From NCBI GenBank assembly GCA_964245015.1, contig CAXTMA010000259.1, positions 1 through 6,295 of the forward strand: a DNA stretch of 6,295 nt. Reading direction: 5' to 3'. This document shows, one piece after another, positions 1 through 6,259 of the stretch. The position numbers and the translations under genes are program-made. The notes below the pieces were generated by a model, which was given only the letters and a program-made list of their open reading frames with translations, was not told where the DNA came from and did not search any database. Source of the stretch: RH-AL1 sp964245015. Lineage in GTDB: Bacteria > Pseudomonadota > Alphaproteobacteria > Rhizobiales > Beijerinckiaceae. The stretch's first letter is position 1; each line of letters begins with the position of its first letter.

Positions 1-150
1 CGTCCTCGGCGTCGTCGTCCTCGGCGTCGTCATCCTCGGCGTCGTCGTCCTCGGCATCGTCATCCTCGGCGTCGTCGTCCTCGGCATCGTCGTCCTCGGC
101 ATCGTCATCCTCGGCGTCGTCGTCCTCGGCATCGTCGTCCTCGGCGTCGT
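1..150. repeat. Ten tandem 15-bp units encoding DDDAE
   Basis: Ten contiguous units of the form cgtcctcggcgtcgt, with no indels, continue off the left edge. On the minus strand each unit adds one five-residue DDDAE step to the protease tail. The only differences between units are at unit positions 2 and 11 (g or a). Both are wobble bases of Asp codons (GAC/GAT), so every copy encodes the same peptide. The true copy number is not visible because the array reaches the window edge. Confidence 0.97.
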
Positions 151-2044
151 CAGCCGCATCCTCCTCGCCGGCATCGCTTTCGGCGTCCTCCGACGTCTCC
201 TCGGAACTCTCCTCCGACATTGCGCTGGCGGATTCCGAAGCTTCGGACACGCTTGTTTCGCTGGTGCTCGTTTCCGACAAATAGGATGCGGCGGCGACCG
301 ACGCGACACCGGTCAAGGCTGCGGCCGAAGCGAGATAGGTCGCGACGTTGAACGACGACAGCTCGCTCCACATGCTTCGGCTCGCCCAGGACACATACTG
401 ACCGTAGTCAGACAAAACCGTCGTGTTGAACGGATGCCGGATACGTTCGAAAAGGTCGACCGCGATGTGCTCGTAATCGGCGATCGTATAGGTCTCGATG
501 ACGAAATCGACACCTCGACCGTCGTTGGTGACCGGAACGGTCGTATTGGACCAGACTTCTCGCGGCGGCTGCACCGGAACCTTGGGAACGAACACCCAGC
601 AGTCGCCGTCATTGAATTTCGGATTCATCAGATAGGCGTAGGGCATGTAGCAGTAGCCCTTGTTGCCCCAATCCGCGCCCCAGGAGTTGCGGACGATGAA
701 GACCTTCTCCGTATCGGAATAGCCGACCGCGCACATGGAATGGCCGCTGTGCTTGTCACGCGCGAGATCCTCGGGCGCCGGCATCGGCACCACGCCGCCC
801 CGCTCCGAGCATTGGTCGAACGATTCGAACAGGGCGCAACCGAACACGATCGGCTTACCCTCGGCCAATGCCTGCTTCCAAGCTTCGATCTTCAACGGGA
901 CCTGCGCCATATCGTGCACGCGGTACTCAGCGGCGTCCTTGTAGGCTTCCGCAATAGGCTTCTTCAACGTCAGATGCGTGTCGAACGGCCAAAGCTTCTC
1001 GGAACAGGCGCCGAACTTGGACAGGCCTTCCATGGCAAGCTGAATGACGCTACCGTCGTCCTTGTCCTGCGAGCCGTCGCGCCACCGCGCGTTGTAGTAA
1101 ACGAACAAGCGGCTGATGTTCTGATCCTGCTTGGACGCCTTCTTGATCCAGTATTCGTAGGCACCGGCAACTGCGTTGGCGACGCAGGAGTTCGTATCGC
1201 CCTGATCCTCTATGGGGGTCATCAGCGATCGCAGGTCGACCTTGTTCGGTAGCTTACCGAACTTGATCGAGGTCGCAGGCTGATACTGCGCCGCACCAGG
1301 TCGCGCAGCCATGGCCTTGTAGCCGGAGGACTTGCCCTCCGGGATTGCCTCTTTCCCGCTTCGAGCTTCGTCGTCACCAGCTCCAGCGTGTTCGTCGACG
1401 CCATGCTCGGCTTCGGCGCCCTCGTCGGCACCGGCTGCAGCATCCTCACTCGTCGCCTCGGCATGTTTGTGTCCGGCCGGCTCAGCTTCGGCGTCATCCC
1501 CGGTTGCCTCAGGGGACTGTTTGACGGCAACCGGCTTGGCAGCTGCTTTCGCCGCCGGCTTGTCCTTCACCTCGGAATAGATCTCTGCCGCCAACGCCCC
1601 CGCGGCCACGACGGCAGCGGTTTCGATGACGGGTTTGATGATGGACTTCTTCTTTTTCTTGAGCTTGACCGCCTCCGCGGAGGCCGCGGCGACACTGGGC
1701 GTTTCGGCCGCTGGCATGGACCGCGCAGCAGCAGGCGTGCCGACCCCAGGTGTCCCAGGCAGAGCGGTGGCTGGACCTTCCGCCACAAGAGGGGAAGGCA
1801 CGAAAGGAGCTTCGGCCCCACCGGCGCCGGCGACGCTGCCGGCCACCGCATCCGGTGCAAAGTGGAACGGCACCGGTGCCGAAGCGTGTTCAGCCGGAAG
1901 CAGCCCGGAGGCACTCAAAACGCCGCTGATTTCGACGATCGACTTGTCCAGCGCGGTCAGCGTGAGGTAACGAGGATCCTTTTTCAAGGTCTCAGCAAGG
2001 CCGTCGCGAAGGGCTTTGAGCTGGTCGAGGACCTTAATCGGCAT
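1..2044 (-). CDS. Papain-like (C1A-type) cysteine protease with acidic DDDAE-repeat tail, 3'-truncated by window edge
   Basis: The frame opens with ATG at 2044 and stays open to base 1, giving at least 681 residues with no stop in the window. Residues about 262-500 form a papain-fold peptidase. QGDTNSCVANA holds the oxyanion Gln281 and nucleophile Cys287 (Gln-Cys spacing of 6, as in papain), HSGHSMCAVGY holds His435, and VRNSWGADWG holds Asn453, so the catalytic set is complete. Before the domain lie a helical N-terminus (1-45), an Ala/Pro-rich linker, a lysine cluster (127-133), a hydrophobic stretch (134-159) and an Ala/Glu/Asp-rich linker. No I29-type inhibitor propeptide is evident. After the domain lie a second hydrophobic stretch (565-590), a Ser/Glu-rich segment (591-631) and ten DDDAE repeats from residue 632. 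There is no N-terminal signal peptide. The start has a good SD (AAAGGGA) 10 bases upstream. The family call is firm. Substrate, location and the role of the tail are unknown. Long plus-strand frames across this gene are antisense shadows. Confidence 0.9.
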   Translation of the reverse strand, partial: MPIKVLDQLKALRDGLAETLKKDPRYLTLTALDKSIVEISGVLSASGLLPAEHASAPVPFHFAPDAVAGSVAGAGGAEAPFVPSPLVAEGPATALPGTPGVGTPAAARSMPAAETPSVAAASAEAVKLKKKKKSIIKPVIETAAVVAAGALAAEIYSEVKDKPAAKAAAKPVAVKQSPEATGDDAEAEPAGHKHAEATSEDAAAGADEGAEAEHGVDEHAGAGDDEARSGKEAIPEGKSSGYKAMAARPGAAQYQPATSIKFGKLPNKVDLRSLMTPIEDQGDTNSCVANAVAGAYEYWIKKASKQDQNISRLFVYYNARWRDGSQDKDDGSVIQLAMEGLSKFGACSEKLWPFDTHLTLKKPIAEAYKDAAEYRVHDMAQVPLKIEAWKQALAEGKPIVFGCALFESFDQCSERGGVVPMPAPEDLARDKHSGHSMCAVGYSDTEKVFIVRNSWGADWGNKGYCYMPYAYLMNPKFNDGDCWVFVPKVPVQPPREVWSNTTVPVTNDGRGVDFVIETYTIADYEHIAVDLFERIRHPFNTTVLSDYGQYVSWASRSMWSELSSFNVATYLASAAALTGVASVAAASYLSETSTSETSVSEASESASAMSEESSEETSEDAESDAGEEDAADDAEDDDAEDDDAEDDDAEDDDAEDDDAEDDDAEDDDAEDDDAEDDDAED

Positions 2045-2053
2045 ACTTAAATT

Positions 2054-2060
2054 TCCCTTT
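2054..2060 (-). promoter_or_regulatory. Ribosome binding site of the cysteine protease gene
   Basis: Read on the minus strand this is AAAGGGA. Its last G lies 10 bases before the ATG at 2044, followed by an A/T-rich spacer. It supports 2044 as the start, and no other upstream start with a comparable site was seen. Confidence 0.65.
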
Positions 2061-2074
2061 GGACGATCACGTCC
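2061..2074. promoter_or_regulatory. Short inverted repeat just upstream of the protease SD
   Basis: ggacg-atca-cgtcc has perfect 5-bp arms around a 4-base loop, directly before the Shine-Dalgarno of the protease gene. It could be a small operator or an mRNA hairpin in the leader, but a repeat this short also occurs by chance in GC-rich DNA. No convincing promoter boxes were found next to it. Confidence 0.25.
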
Positions 2075-2156
2075 AACCGCCGCTCTTCGGTCGAGGCGAG
2101 TAGCACAGTCGGTTAAGGCGAATTCAAGCCTCCGGCTGCGCTGTCTTACGAAAAGA

Positions 2157-2372
2157 TCAACGATATTCACAGGCAGCTCGCACCGGCATCGGCTTTGACG
2201 CATCCGATCGAGGCGAGGCTTGGTGTTGCCGGACGCATGCTTCGGCAAGCAGGTCGCGGAGCGCGCACGCCATGTCGGCGACGGCATCTGCGGCCCCCAC
2301 CTCACGTCCGGGATCGATGGCGGCGAGATCGGCTAGAAGTTTTTCCAAACTCAGCAGAACGGGAGACATCAT
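2157..2372 (-). CDS. Possible small hypothetical protein, 71 aa
   Basis: The frame starts with tandem ATG codons (2372 and 2369) and ends with TGA at 2157-2159. Residues about 4-46 are rich in Leu, Ala, Asp and Glu and look helical (LEKLLADLAAIDPG, then ADMACALRDLLAEA). The C-terminal third is polar and shows no pattern. No family was recognised. The Shine-Dalgarno is weak. The codon third positions are moderately GC-rich, less so than in the firm genes. It lies 112 bases upstream of the protease start on the same strand, so it could be its first operon partner. It could also be a chance frame in intergenic DNA. Confidence 0.35.
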   Translation of the reverse strand: MMSPVLLSLEKLLADLAAIDPGREVGAADAVADMACALRDLLAEACVRQHQASPRSDASKPMPVRAACEYR

Positions 2373-2941
2373 GAGAACACCATGCGGAACGACAAGTCTC
2401 GCATGGTGAGGCGATTGGTCTTACGAAGCTGCCAACGTTTGAGCTCACCCGAAAATTCCTGCCGAACTGAGCGGTGTGCGGCGAGGCAGGAAGCATGAGG
2501 CGGATCCTGTCGAGCCTGACGACGGCGAGCGCGAAGCGGATGTGGCGCGCGCAGTCCCGATGCGGGCGCCGGTTGCAGCTGATCCAGGCTGGGGTACGCT
2601 CCGCGATCCAGCGCTCGCTCGCTCCGTCTGTGCTCCGTTTGCCGGAACGGCTGCGTCGATCGCGACTCCCGCTGCCGCTGAACACCGCGACGGCAATTCT
2701 CGATGGAACGTATTTTCGGTCGTTGGTCGGCCGGCAATGCTTCGGATGATGTGCGCCACAGAGTAGTGTCTCACCTTGGGCAACGGCACGTACGCTGCTC
2801 GTCTCGGTTCGAAGGCTACTACAAATTCGACTTACTCTTTCGTCTCATAATCGGAAGCTTCATTGAACGACCCGTCTTGGCAAGCTTAACTGAGCGTGGC
2901 ACGAAGGGCGACCGTCAACGTGGTGGCGTGAGATCCCACTC
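2373..2941. other. Divergent region without a convincing gene
   Basis: Several overlapping frames occur on both strands here (for example plus 2476-2766 with a GTG start, plus 2703-2945, minus 2369-2737 and minus 2302-2685), but none has a good ribosome binding site or a recognisable domain. Most are Arg/Ser-rich, as expected of shadow frames. Plus 2476-2766 has the most protein-like composition (Asp, Glu, Ala, Pro, Val) and could be a gene remnant. Codon bias is weak, and from about 2760 to 2930 the DNA is visibly less GC-rich, which fits an upstream regulatory region for the plus-strand operon that starts at 2942. Confidence 0.5.
2863..2891 (+). promoter_or_regulatory. Weak candidate promoter for the RnfD-like/DUF2330 operon
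   Basis: TTGAAC (2863-2868) and TTAACT (2886-2891) are 17 bases apart and lie about 50 bases before the ATG at 2942, in the least GC-rich part of the region. The match to sigma-70 boxes is only partial. A separate CATAAT at 2846-2851 has no matching -35 at a proper distance. This is a pattern match only. Confidence 0.2.
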
Positions 2942-3817
2942 ATGAATGATAACCATGTGACGTTCTGTCGAGATCAACCGCATCGTCGGTGGGCAGACGA
3001 TCTCGGTGCGCTTGGTGGAGGCTTGGCGACGTGGAGCCGCCGCGAGCTGCATGATGCGCGCTTCTGGCAAATCGCCGCGCTAACGGCCTTGCTGCTTTGG
3101 AACATCGCCAACCTCAGCGTGGGTGCAGGGCTGCTTCCGAGTCTGATTGCCGTGGCGGCATCGCTGGCAACTCAAGCTGTCGCTACGGTCCTTGTCGCGC
3201 GACACCACATTGATCTCCGCTCGCCTCTCATCACCGGCCTGTCCCTGTCGTTGCTCCTGCGCGGCGACGCGCTCTGGGTGCCGGCCTTGGCCGCCGTGGT
3301 GGCGATCACCTCGAAGTTCCTCATCCGGATCAACGGCAAGCACCTCTTCAACCCGGCGGCCTTTGGCATCGTCGTGCTGCTCGCCTCGGGGCATGCCTGG
3401 GTATCACCGGGCCAATGGGGCCAAACGACGTTGCTCATCGCCGGCCTCGTCTTCCTCGCGATCCTTGTTCTCGCCCGTGCCGACCGCCTCGACATCGCGA
3501 TAGCATTCCTGACCGCGTACGCCGCCCTGCTGGCGGCTCGCGCGGGCTGGCTCGGCGATCCGGTCGCGATCCCGCTGCATCAGCTGCAGAACGGCGCCCT
3601 GCTCATCTTCACCTTCTTCATGATCACCGATCCAAGATCGACACCGGATGCCCGGTCGGCCCGTCTGCTCTTCGCACTCGGATGCGCAGGCATTGCCCAT
3701 TGGCTGCTGTTTGCGGAGCAGGTGCGACCTGCGCTTTATGTCGCCCTGCTCGCGACGAGCTTTACCGTGCCTTTGCTTGATCGCGTGCTTCCCGAAGCCC
3801 GGTTTACTTGGCGCTGA
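2942..3817 (+). CDS. RnfD/NqrB-family membrane protein, orphan
   Basis: This 291-residue protein has about ten hydrophobic segments (near 42-60, 64-85, 94-106, 111-128, 138-153, 162-178, 185-202, 216-229, 242-257 and 263-280), the topology of RnfD/NqrB. Family-like motifs are INGKHLFNPAAFG (130-142) and MITDPRSTPD (227-236). In Rnf and Nqr complexes this subunit carries a covalently bound FMN and helps move electrons and ions across the inner membrane. The usual SGAT attachment motif was not found, and no other rnf or nqr gene is present, so the protein may have another job or lack the flavin. The ATG has only a weak SD (TGAG, 9 bases upstream), but the first membrane segment starts near residue 42 and no better start was seen. 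The gene ends 17 bases before the DUF2330 gene, which suggests cotranscription. The family call is good; the function is open. Confidence 0.82.
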   Translation: MNDNHVTFCRDQPHRRWADDLGALGGGLATWSRRELHDARFWQIAALTALLLWNIANLSVGAGLLPSLIAVAASLATQAVATVLVARHHIDLRSPLITGLSLSLLLRGDALWVPALAAVVAITSKFLIRINGKHLFNPAAFGIVVLLASGHAWVSPGQWGQTTLLIAGLVFLAILVLARADRLDIAIAFLTAYAALLAARAGWLGDPVAIPLHQLQNGALLIFTFFMITDPRSTPDARSARLLFALGCAGIAHWLLFAEQVRPALYVALLATSFTVPLLDRVLPEARFTWR

Positions 3818-3822
3818 CCGAT

Positions 3823-3827
3823 AGGGG
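3823..3827 (+). promoter_or_regulatory. Ribosome binding site that sets the DUF2330 start
   Basis: AGGGG lies 7 bases before the ATG at 3835 and 4 bases before an in-frame GTG at 3832. The frame also extends up to a TTG at 3808, which would overlap the preceding gene, but that TTG lies upstream of this site. The ATG at 3835 also puts the hydrophobic signal sequence near the N-terminus, so it is preferred. Confidence 0.65.
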
Positions 3828-3834
3828 TTCCGTG

Positions 3835-5190
3835 ATGGTGAAATCTGCTACGTTTCCTCACGATCTGATCCGCGCCATCGGTCTCGCGGTCGGGTTTGCC
3901 GGCCCCATCGCGCTGCCACTCGCGCCGGCCCTCGGCTTCTGCGGCTTCTACGTCGCCCAGGCTGACTCCAAGCTGTTCAATGAGTCGTCGAAGGTCGTGC
4001 TGACCTGGGATGCGGGACGTGCCAGCGTTACGATGGCGAGCGACTACCAGGGCGACCCGAAGAATTTCGCTTTGGTTGTCCCGGTTCCAACCCTCATCGA
4101 GAAGAAGGACATCTTCATCGTCAAGACCGAACTCCTCGACAAGCTCGATGCCTATTCAGCGCCGCGTCTCACGGAATACTTCGATCGCGATCCGTGTCGG
4201 CCGCCGGTCATGTACTCGGCCAAGCCGTCTGCGCCGATGGCCATGGCCCGGGCGCCGCATCCGGCACCGGCGGATCAGGGTGTCACGATCGAGGCGCGCT
4301 ACGAGGTCGGCGTTTACGACATCCTGATCCTGTCGGCGAAGCAGAGCGATGGCTTGACGACATGGCTGGCGGAAAATGAATATCAGATCCCCGCCAACGC
4401 CGGTCCCGTGCTCGGGTCATACATCAAGCAGGGCATGCATTTCTTCGTCGCGAAAGTGAACCTTGATCGGCAAAAGCTGTCCGGCGGTGGTTTCCTCAGC
4501 CCGCTCCAGGTCTCCTACACGTCAAAGAAGTTCATGTTGCCGATCCGGCTCGGCACCTTGAACGCGAAGGGTCCGCAGGACCTTGTGGTCATGGTCCTCT
4601 CCCGCAAGGGCCGGGTCGAGACGGCGAACTACCAGACGGCAAGGATGCCGTCCGGGATCGACATCCCGCTCTTTGCGAAAGACGAGTTCGGCGCCGTCTA
4701 CAAGGCGGCGTTCGACAGGCAGGTCGCCGCCGATGCCATGAGCAAGGTCTACATGGAATATGCCTGGGACATGACCGGCGACATGCCATGCGATCCCTGC
4801 TCGGCCGCGGTGCCGAAAGCGGAGGACCTGTTTGCGCTTGGCGCACGATGGCACTATCCCGCGCTCGCCGCGGCGGATGCGGCGGAGCTGGCAACAGCGC
4901 GCTTCCCGCAGGCCGCGCCCGATGCGTTCATCACGAGGCTGCACGTGCGTTACGACAGTCAGCATTTTCCGGAAGACCTCGCCTTTATTGAAACGGCAGA
5001 CCGCAGCTCATTTCAGGCGATCTACAAGCTGACGCATCCGGCGGTGGGCGGCGCTTGCAAGGAAGGGCAAGCGTACGACCGTGCTCTCCCTGCGCGGTTC
5101 GCATCCGAAGCGAAGAACCTGGCGGCCCTGACCGGCTGGAGCGAAGCCTCGATCCATGCGAAGATGAAGAGTAACGGGCAGCCTTTTTGA
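3835..5190 (+). CDS. Exported DUF2330 family protein
   Basis: From the ATG at 3835 this is a 451-residue protein. Residues 11-34 form a hydrophobic Sec-type signal sequence, probably cut near ALG/FCGFY, so the mature protein would start close to Cys36 in the periplasm or outside the cell. The FCGFY start, the following strand-rich region (SSKVVLTWDAGRASVTMASD) and the FALVVPVP motif match my recollection of DUF2330, a family without a known function. Other cysteines include Cys121, the pair Cys319-Asp-Pro-Cys322 (CDPC) and Cys408; these may form disulfides or bind a metal or cofactor. There is no C-terminal membrane anchor. The gene follows the RnfD-like gene by 17 bases with its own SD, so the two are probably one operon and the protein may be the periplasmic partner of that membrane protein. 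The export prediction is firm, the family call fairly firm, and the role is unknown. Confidence 0.8.
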   Translation: MVKSATFPHDLIRAIGLAVGFAGPIALPLAPALGFCGFYVAQADSKLFNESSKVVLTWDAGRASVTMASDYQGDPKNFALVVPVPTLIEKKDIFIVKTELLDKLDAYSAPRLTEYFDRDPCRPPVMYSAKPSAPMAMARAPHPAPADQGVTIEARYEVGVYDILILSAKQSDGLTTWLAENEYQIPANAGPVLGSYIKQGMHFFVAKVNLDRQKLSGGGFLSPLQVSYTSKKFMLPIRLGTLNAKGPQDLVVMVLSRKGRVETANYQTARMPSGIDIPLFAKDEFGAVYKAAFDRQVAADAMSKVYMEYAWDMTGDMPCDPCSAAVPKAEDLFALGARWHYPALAAADAAELATARFPQAAPDAFITRLHVRYDSQHFPEDLAFIETADRSSFQAIYKLTHPAVGGACKEGQAYDRALPARFASEAKNLAALTGWSEASIHAKMKSNGQPF

Positions 5191-5319
5191 GCTGCGGCCG
5201 CACCTAAGTCGCTTGCGTATGGCCTTGCCATGCTTCTCCTTGGCGGTCGCAAGGGCACACCGAGGCTTCGCCGGGCATTGCGGTCGTTTGCTTGCAGTCG
5301 AGGTTGGCAAAATCGGTTC
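5191..5319. other. Intergenic stretch after the DUF2330 gene
   Basis: No gene could be supported on either strand. Shortly after the stop codon there is a perfect 10-bp palindrome, TGCGGCCGCA (5193-5202), with no T-tract after it, so it is not a typical intrinsic terminator. The rest shows nothing recognisable up to the repeat block at 5320. Confidence 0.5.
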
Positions 5320-5381
5320 AGAGCATCGGACCGAAAAGTGCGAAGCGGTTTTCGGATTAATCCGATGCGGCACAATAAGTC

Positions 5382-5420
5382 AGAGCATCGGACCGGACCC
5401 GTTGTAGGGTCCGATGCTCT
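5382..5420. repeat. Perfect inverted repeat, 13-bp arms (unit 1)
   Basis: agagcatcggacc (5382-5394) pairs fully with ggtccgatgctct (5408-5420) around a 13-base loop. There is no T-run after it. It forms the second half of the first 101-bp unit. Confidence 0.95.
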
Positions 5421-5482
5421 AGAGCATCGGACCGAAAAGTGCGCAGCGGTTTTCGGACAGATCCGATGCGATACAACAAATT

Positions 5483-5521
5483 AGAGCATCGGACCGGGTC
5501 CGATTTAGGGTCCGATGCTCT
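5483..5521. repeat. Perfect inverted repeat, 13-bp arms (unit 2)
   Basis: This has the same arms as the copy in unit 1 (5483-5495 with 5509-5521). The 13-base loop differs from that copy at four positions, while the arms are unchanged. That is the pattern expected if base pairing matters or if the arms have been copied from one another. Confidence 0.95.
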
Positions 5522-5738
5522 AGCGGAACCGTTTTAGTTTATCCCAGAACTGGCCGTGACCTGCGTCGCGACGGAGATGACCCGACGCCAGGTCGCGCGA
5601 TGGGCCCTTCACCGTGGTTGCGATGATGTCGGCGCTGGTCAACGCCTTCTCCGAGCCCACCGCCGGCCTGTCGAAGGCGAGACCGGTGCTAATCGGCTTG
5701 ATGATGGCGGTGGCGAGGTTGCTCTGAAGACGGAAGCC
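5520..5738 (-). pseudogene. Possible decayed coding remnant ending in the repeat
   Basis: On the minus strand a frame of 72 codons runs from just after an in-frame TAG (5739-5741) to a TAG at 5520-5522. It has no ATG. Its codon third positions are very GC-rich and its composition is protein-like, for example TAIIKPISTGLAFDRP and SADIIATTVKGP. The final stop overlaps the end of the second palindrome, as if the repeat had been inserted into or fused to an older gene. The same frame is open upstream of the TAG, into the start of the EamA gene. No family was recognised. The plus strand in a codon-aligned frame also has GC-rich third positions (FTVVAMMSALVNAF...), so the coding strand is uncertain. 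Confidence 0.3.
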
Positions 5739-5827
5739 CTACTGGAAGCTGATGGCCTGAGGTAGATATGTGAACGTGACGGCGTGGTGCTGTGCCGCCC
5801 TGACTGCGGGGAAGAAGCGAGGGGTAG

Positions 5828-6259
5828 GTGTCGCAAGGGTACTGGCAGCTCTGGGCGCTCGCGTCCGCCACCTTCGCCGCCCTCACGGCCGTCTTCGCCA
5901 AGGTCGGTGTAGCGAACGTCAACTCCGACTTCGCCACCTTCGTCCGCACGCTCGTCATTCTTGCCGTCGTCGCCGGGATGCTGCAGGTGATGGGTCATTG
6001 GCAGGCGCCGGGATCGGTCTCGCCCCGCAGCTACCTCTTCCTTGTGCTGTCGGGCGTGGCAACCGGCCTGTCCTGGCTTTGCTACTTCAGAGCCCTTCAA
6101 ATTGGTCGCGCCGCCGCGGTGGCGCCAATCGACAAGCTCAGCGTCGTGCTGGTAGCCGTCATCGCCGCGCTGTTCCTCGGAGAGCGACTACCTCTTCTAG
6201 GCTGGCTCGGCGTCCTGCTCATCGGCATCGGCGCCGTCCTGGTCGCGGTGAGTTCCTGA
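5828..6259 (+). CDS. Single-domain EamA family (DMT superfamily) transporter
   Basis: This 143-residue inner-membrane protein has five predicted helices (about 6-26, 36-55, 69-88, 97-117 and 121-141), so it holds one EamA repeat rather than the usual two. Typical features are the FAALTAVFAKVGV start of helix 1, WLCYFRALQIG (83-93), PIDKLSVVLVAV (100-111) and FLGERL (116-121) before the last helix. This length and pattern match small stand-alone EamA proteins common in Proteobacteria, which probably work as dimers. The substrate cannot be read from the sequence. The start is GTG at 5828, with AGGGG (5820-5824) only 3 bases upstream; GAAGAAG (5811-5817) at 10 bases may also help. No ATG alternative exists that keeps helix 1. 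It follows the repeat block and the remnant and is probably transcribed alone. Confidence 0.88.
   Translation: MSQGYWQLWALASATFAALTAVFAKVGVANVNSDFATFVRTLVILAVVAGMLQVMGHWQAPGSVSPRSYLFLVLSGVATGLSWLCYFRALQIGRAAAVAPIDKLSVVLVAVIAALFLGERLPLLGWLGVLLIGIGAVLVAVSS

Larger units (their letters stand above)
5320..5521. repeat. Two tandem 101-bp compound palindromic repeats (Rhizobiales-type intergenic element)
   Basis: Unit 1 is 5320-5420 and unit 2 is 5421-5521. They have equal length, no gaps between them, and differ at 13 of 101 positions by hand alignment. Each unit has two parts. The first is a nested hairpin: outer arms gcatcgga/tccgatgc (5323-5330 with 5361-5368; 5424-5431 with 5462-5469) and inner arms ccgaaaa/ttttcgg (5331-5337 with 5349-5355; 5432-5438 with 5450-5456). 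The second is a long perfect palindrome with 13-bp arms. The core resembles a palindromic repeat common in intergenic DNA of Bradyrhizobium and relatives. Its position just after the DUF2330 operon would let the hairpins act as a transcription end or mRNA-stabilising structure; that is inference. Confidence 0.9.

Noticed and set aside
1..150. CRISPR array
   Set aside because: The 15-bp units abut with no spacers and keep a reading frame, so it is a coding repeat.
434..1252. Plus-strand open frame of 272 codons
   Set aside because: It lies wholly antisense to the protease domain with its intact catalytic motifs; no domain of its own is recognisable.
1388..2050. Plus-strand open frame of 220 codons
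   Set aside because: It is antisense to the N-terminal half of the protease gene, rich in Arg and Gly, and has no recognisable motif. It is a high-GC shadow.
2703..2945. 80-codon plus-strand frame whose stop overlaps the ATG of the RnfD-like gene (ATGA)
   Set aside because: The overlap could suggest translational coupling, but the frame has no ribosome binding site, weak codon bias and no recognisable domain, and it runs through the likely promoter region.
3808..3834. TTG start at 3808 for the DUF2330 gene
   Set aside because: It lies upstream of the good SD at 3823-3827, overlaps the preceding gene and would push the signal sequence inward. The ATG at 3835 fits better.
4522..4965. Minus-strand open frame of 147 codons
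   Set aside because: It is antisense to the DUF2330 gene with shadow-like composition.
5639..6100. Minus-strand open frame of 153 codons
   Set aside because: It is antisense to the EamA gene, which has clear family motifs; its own product is Arg/Gly/Glu-rich with no domain.
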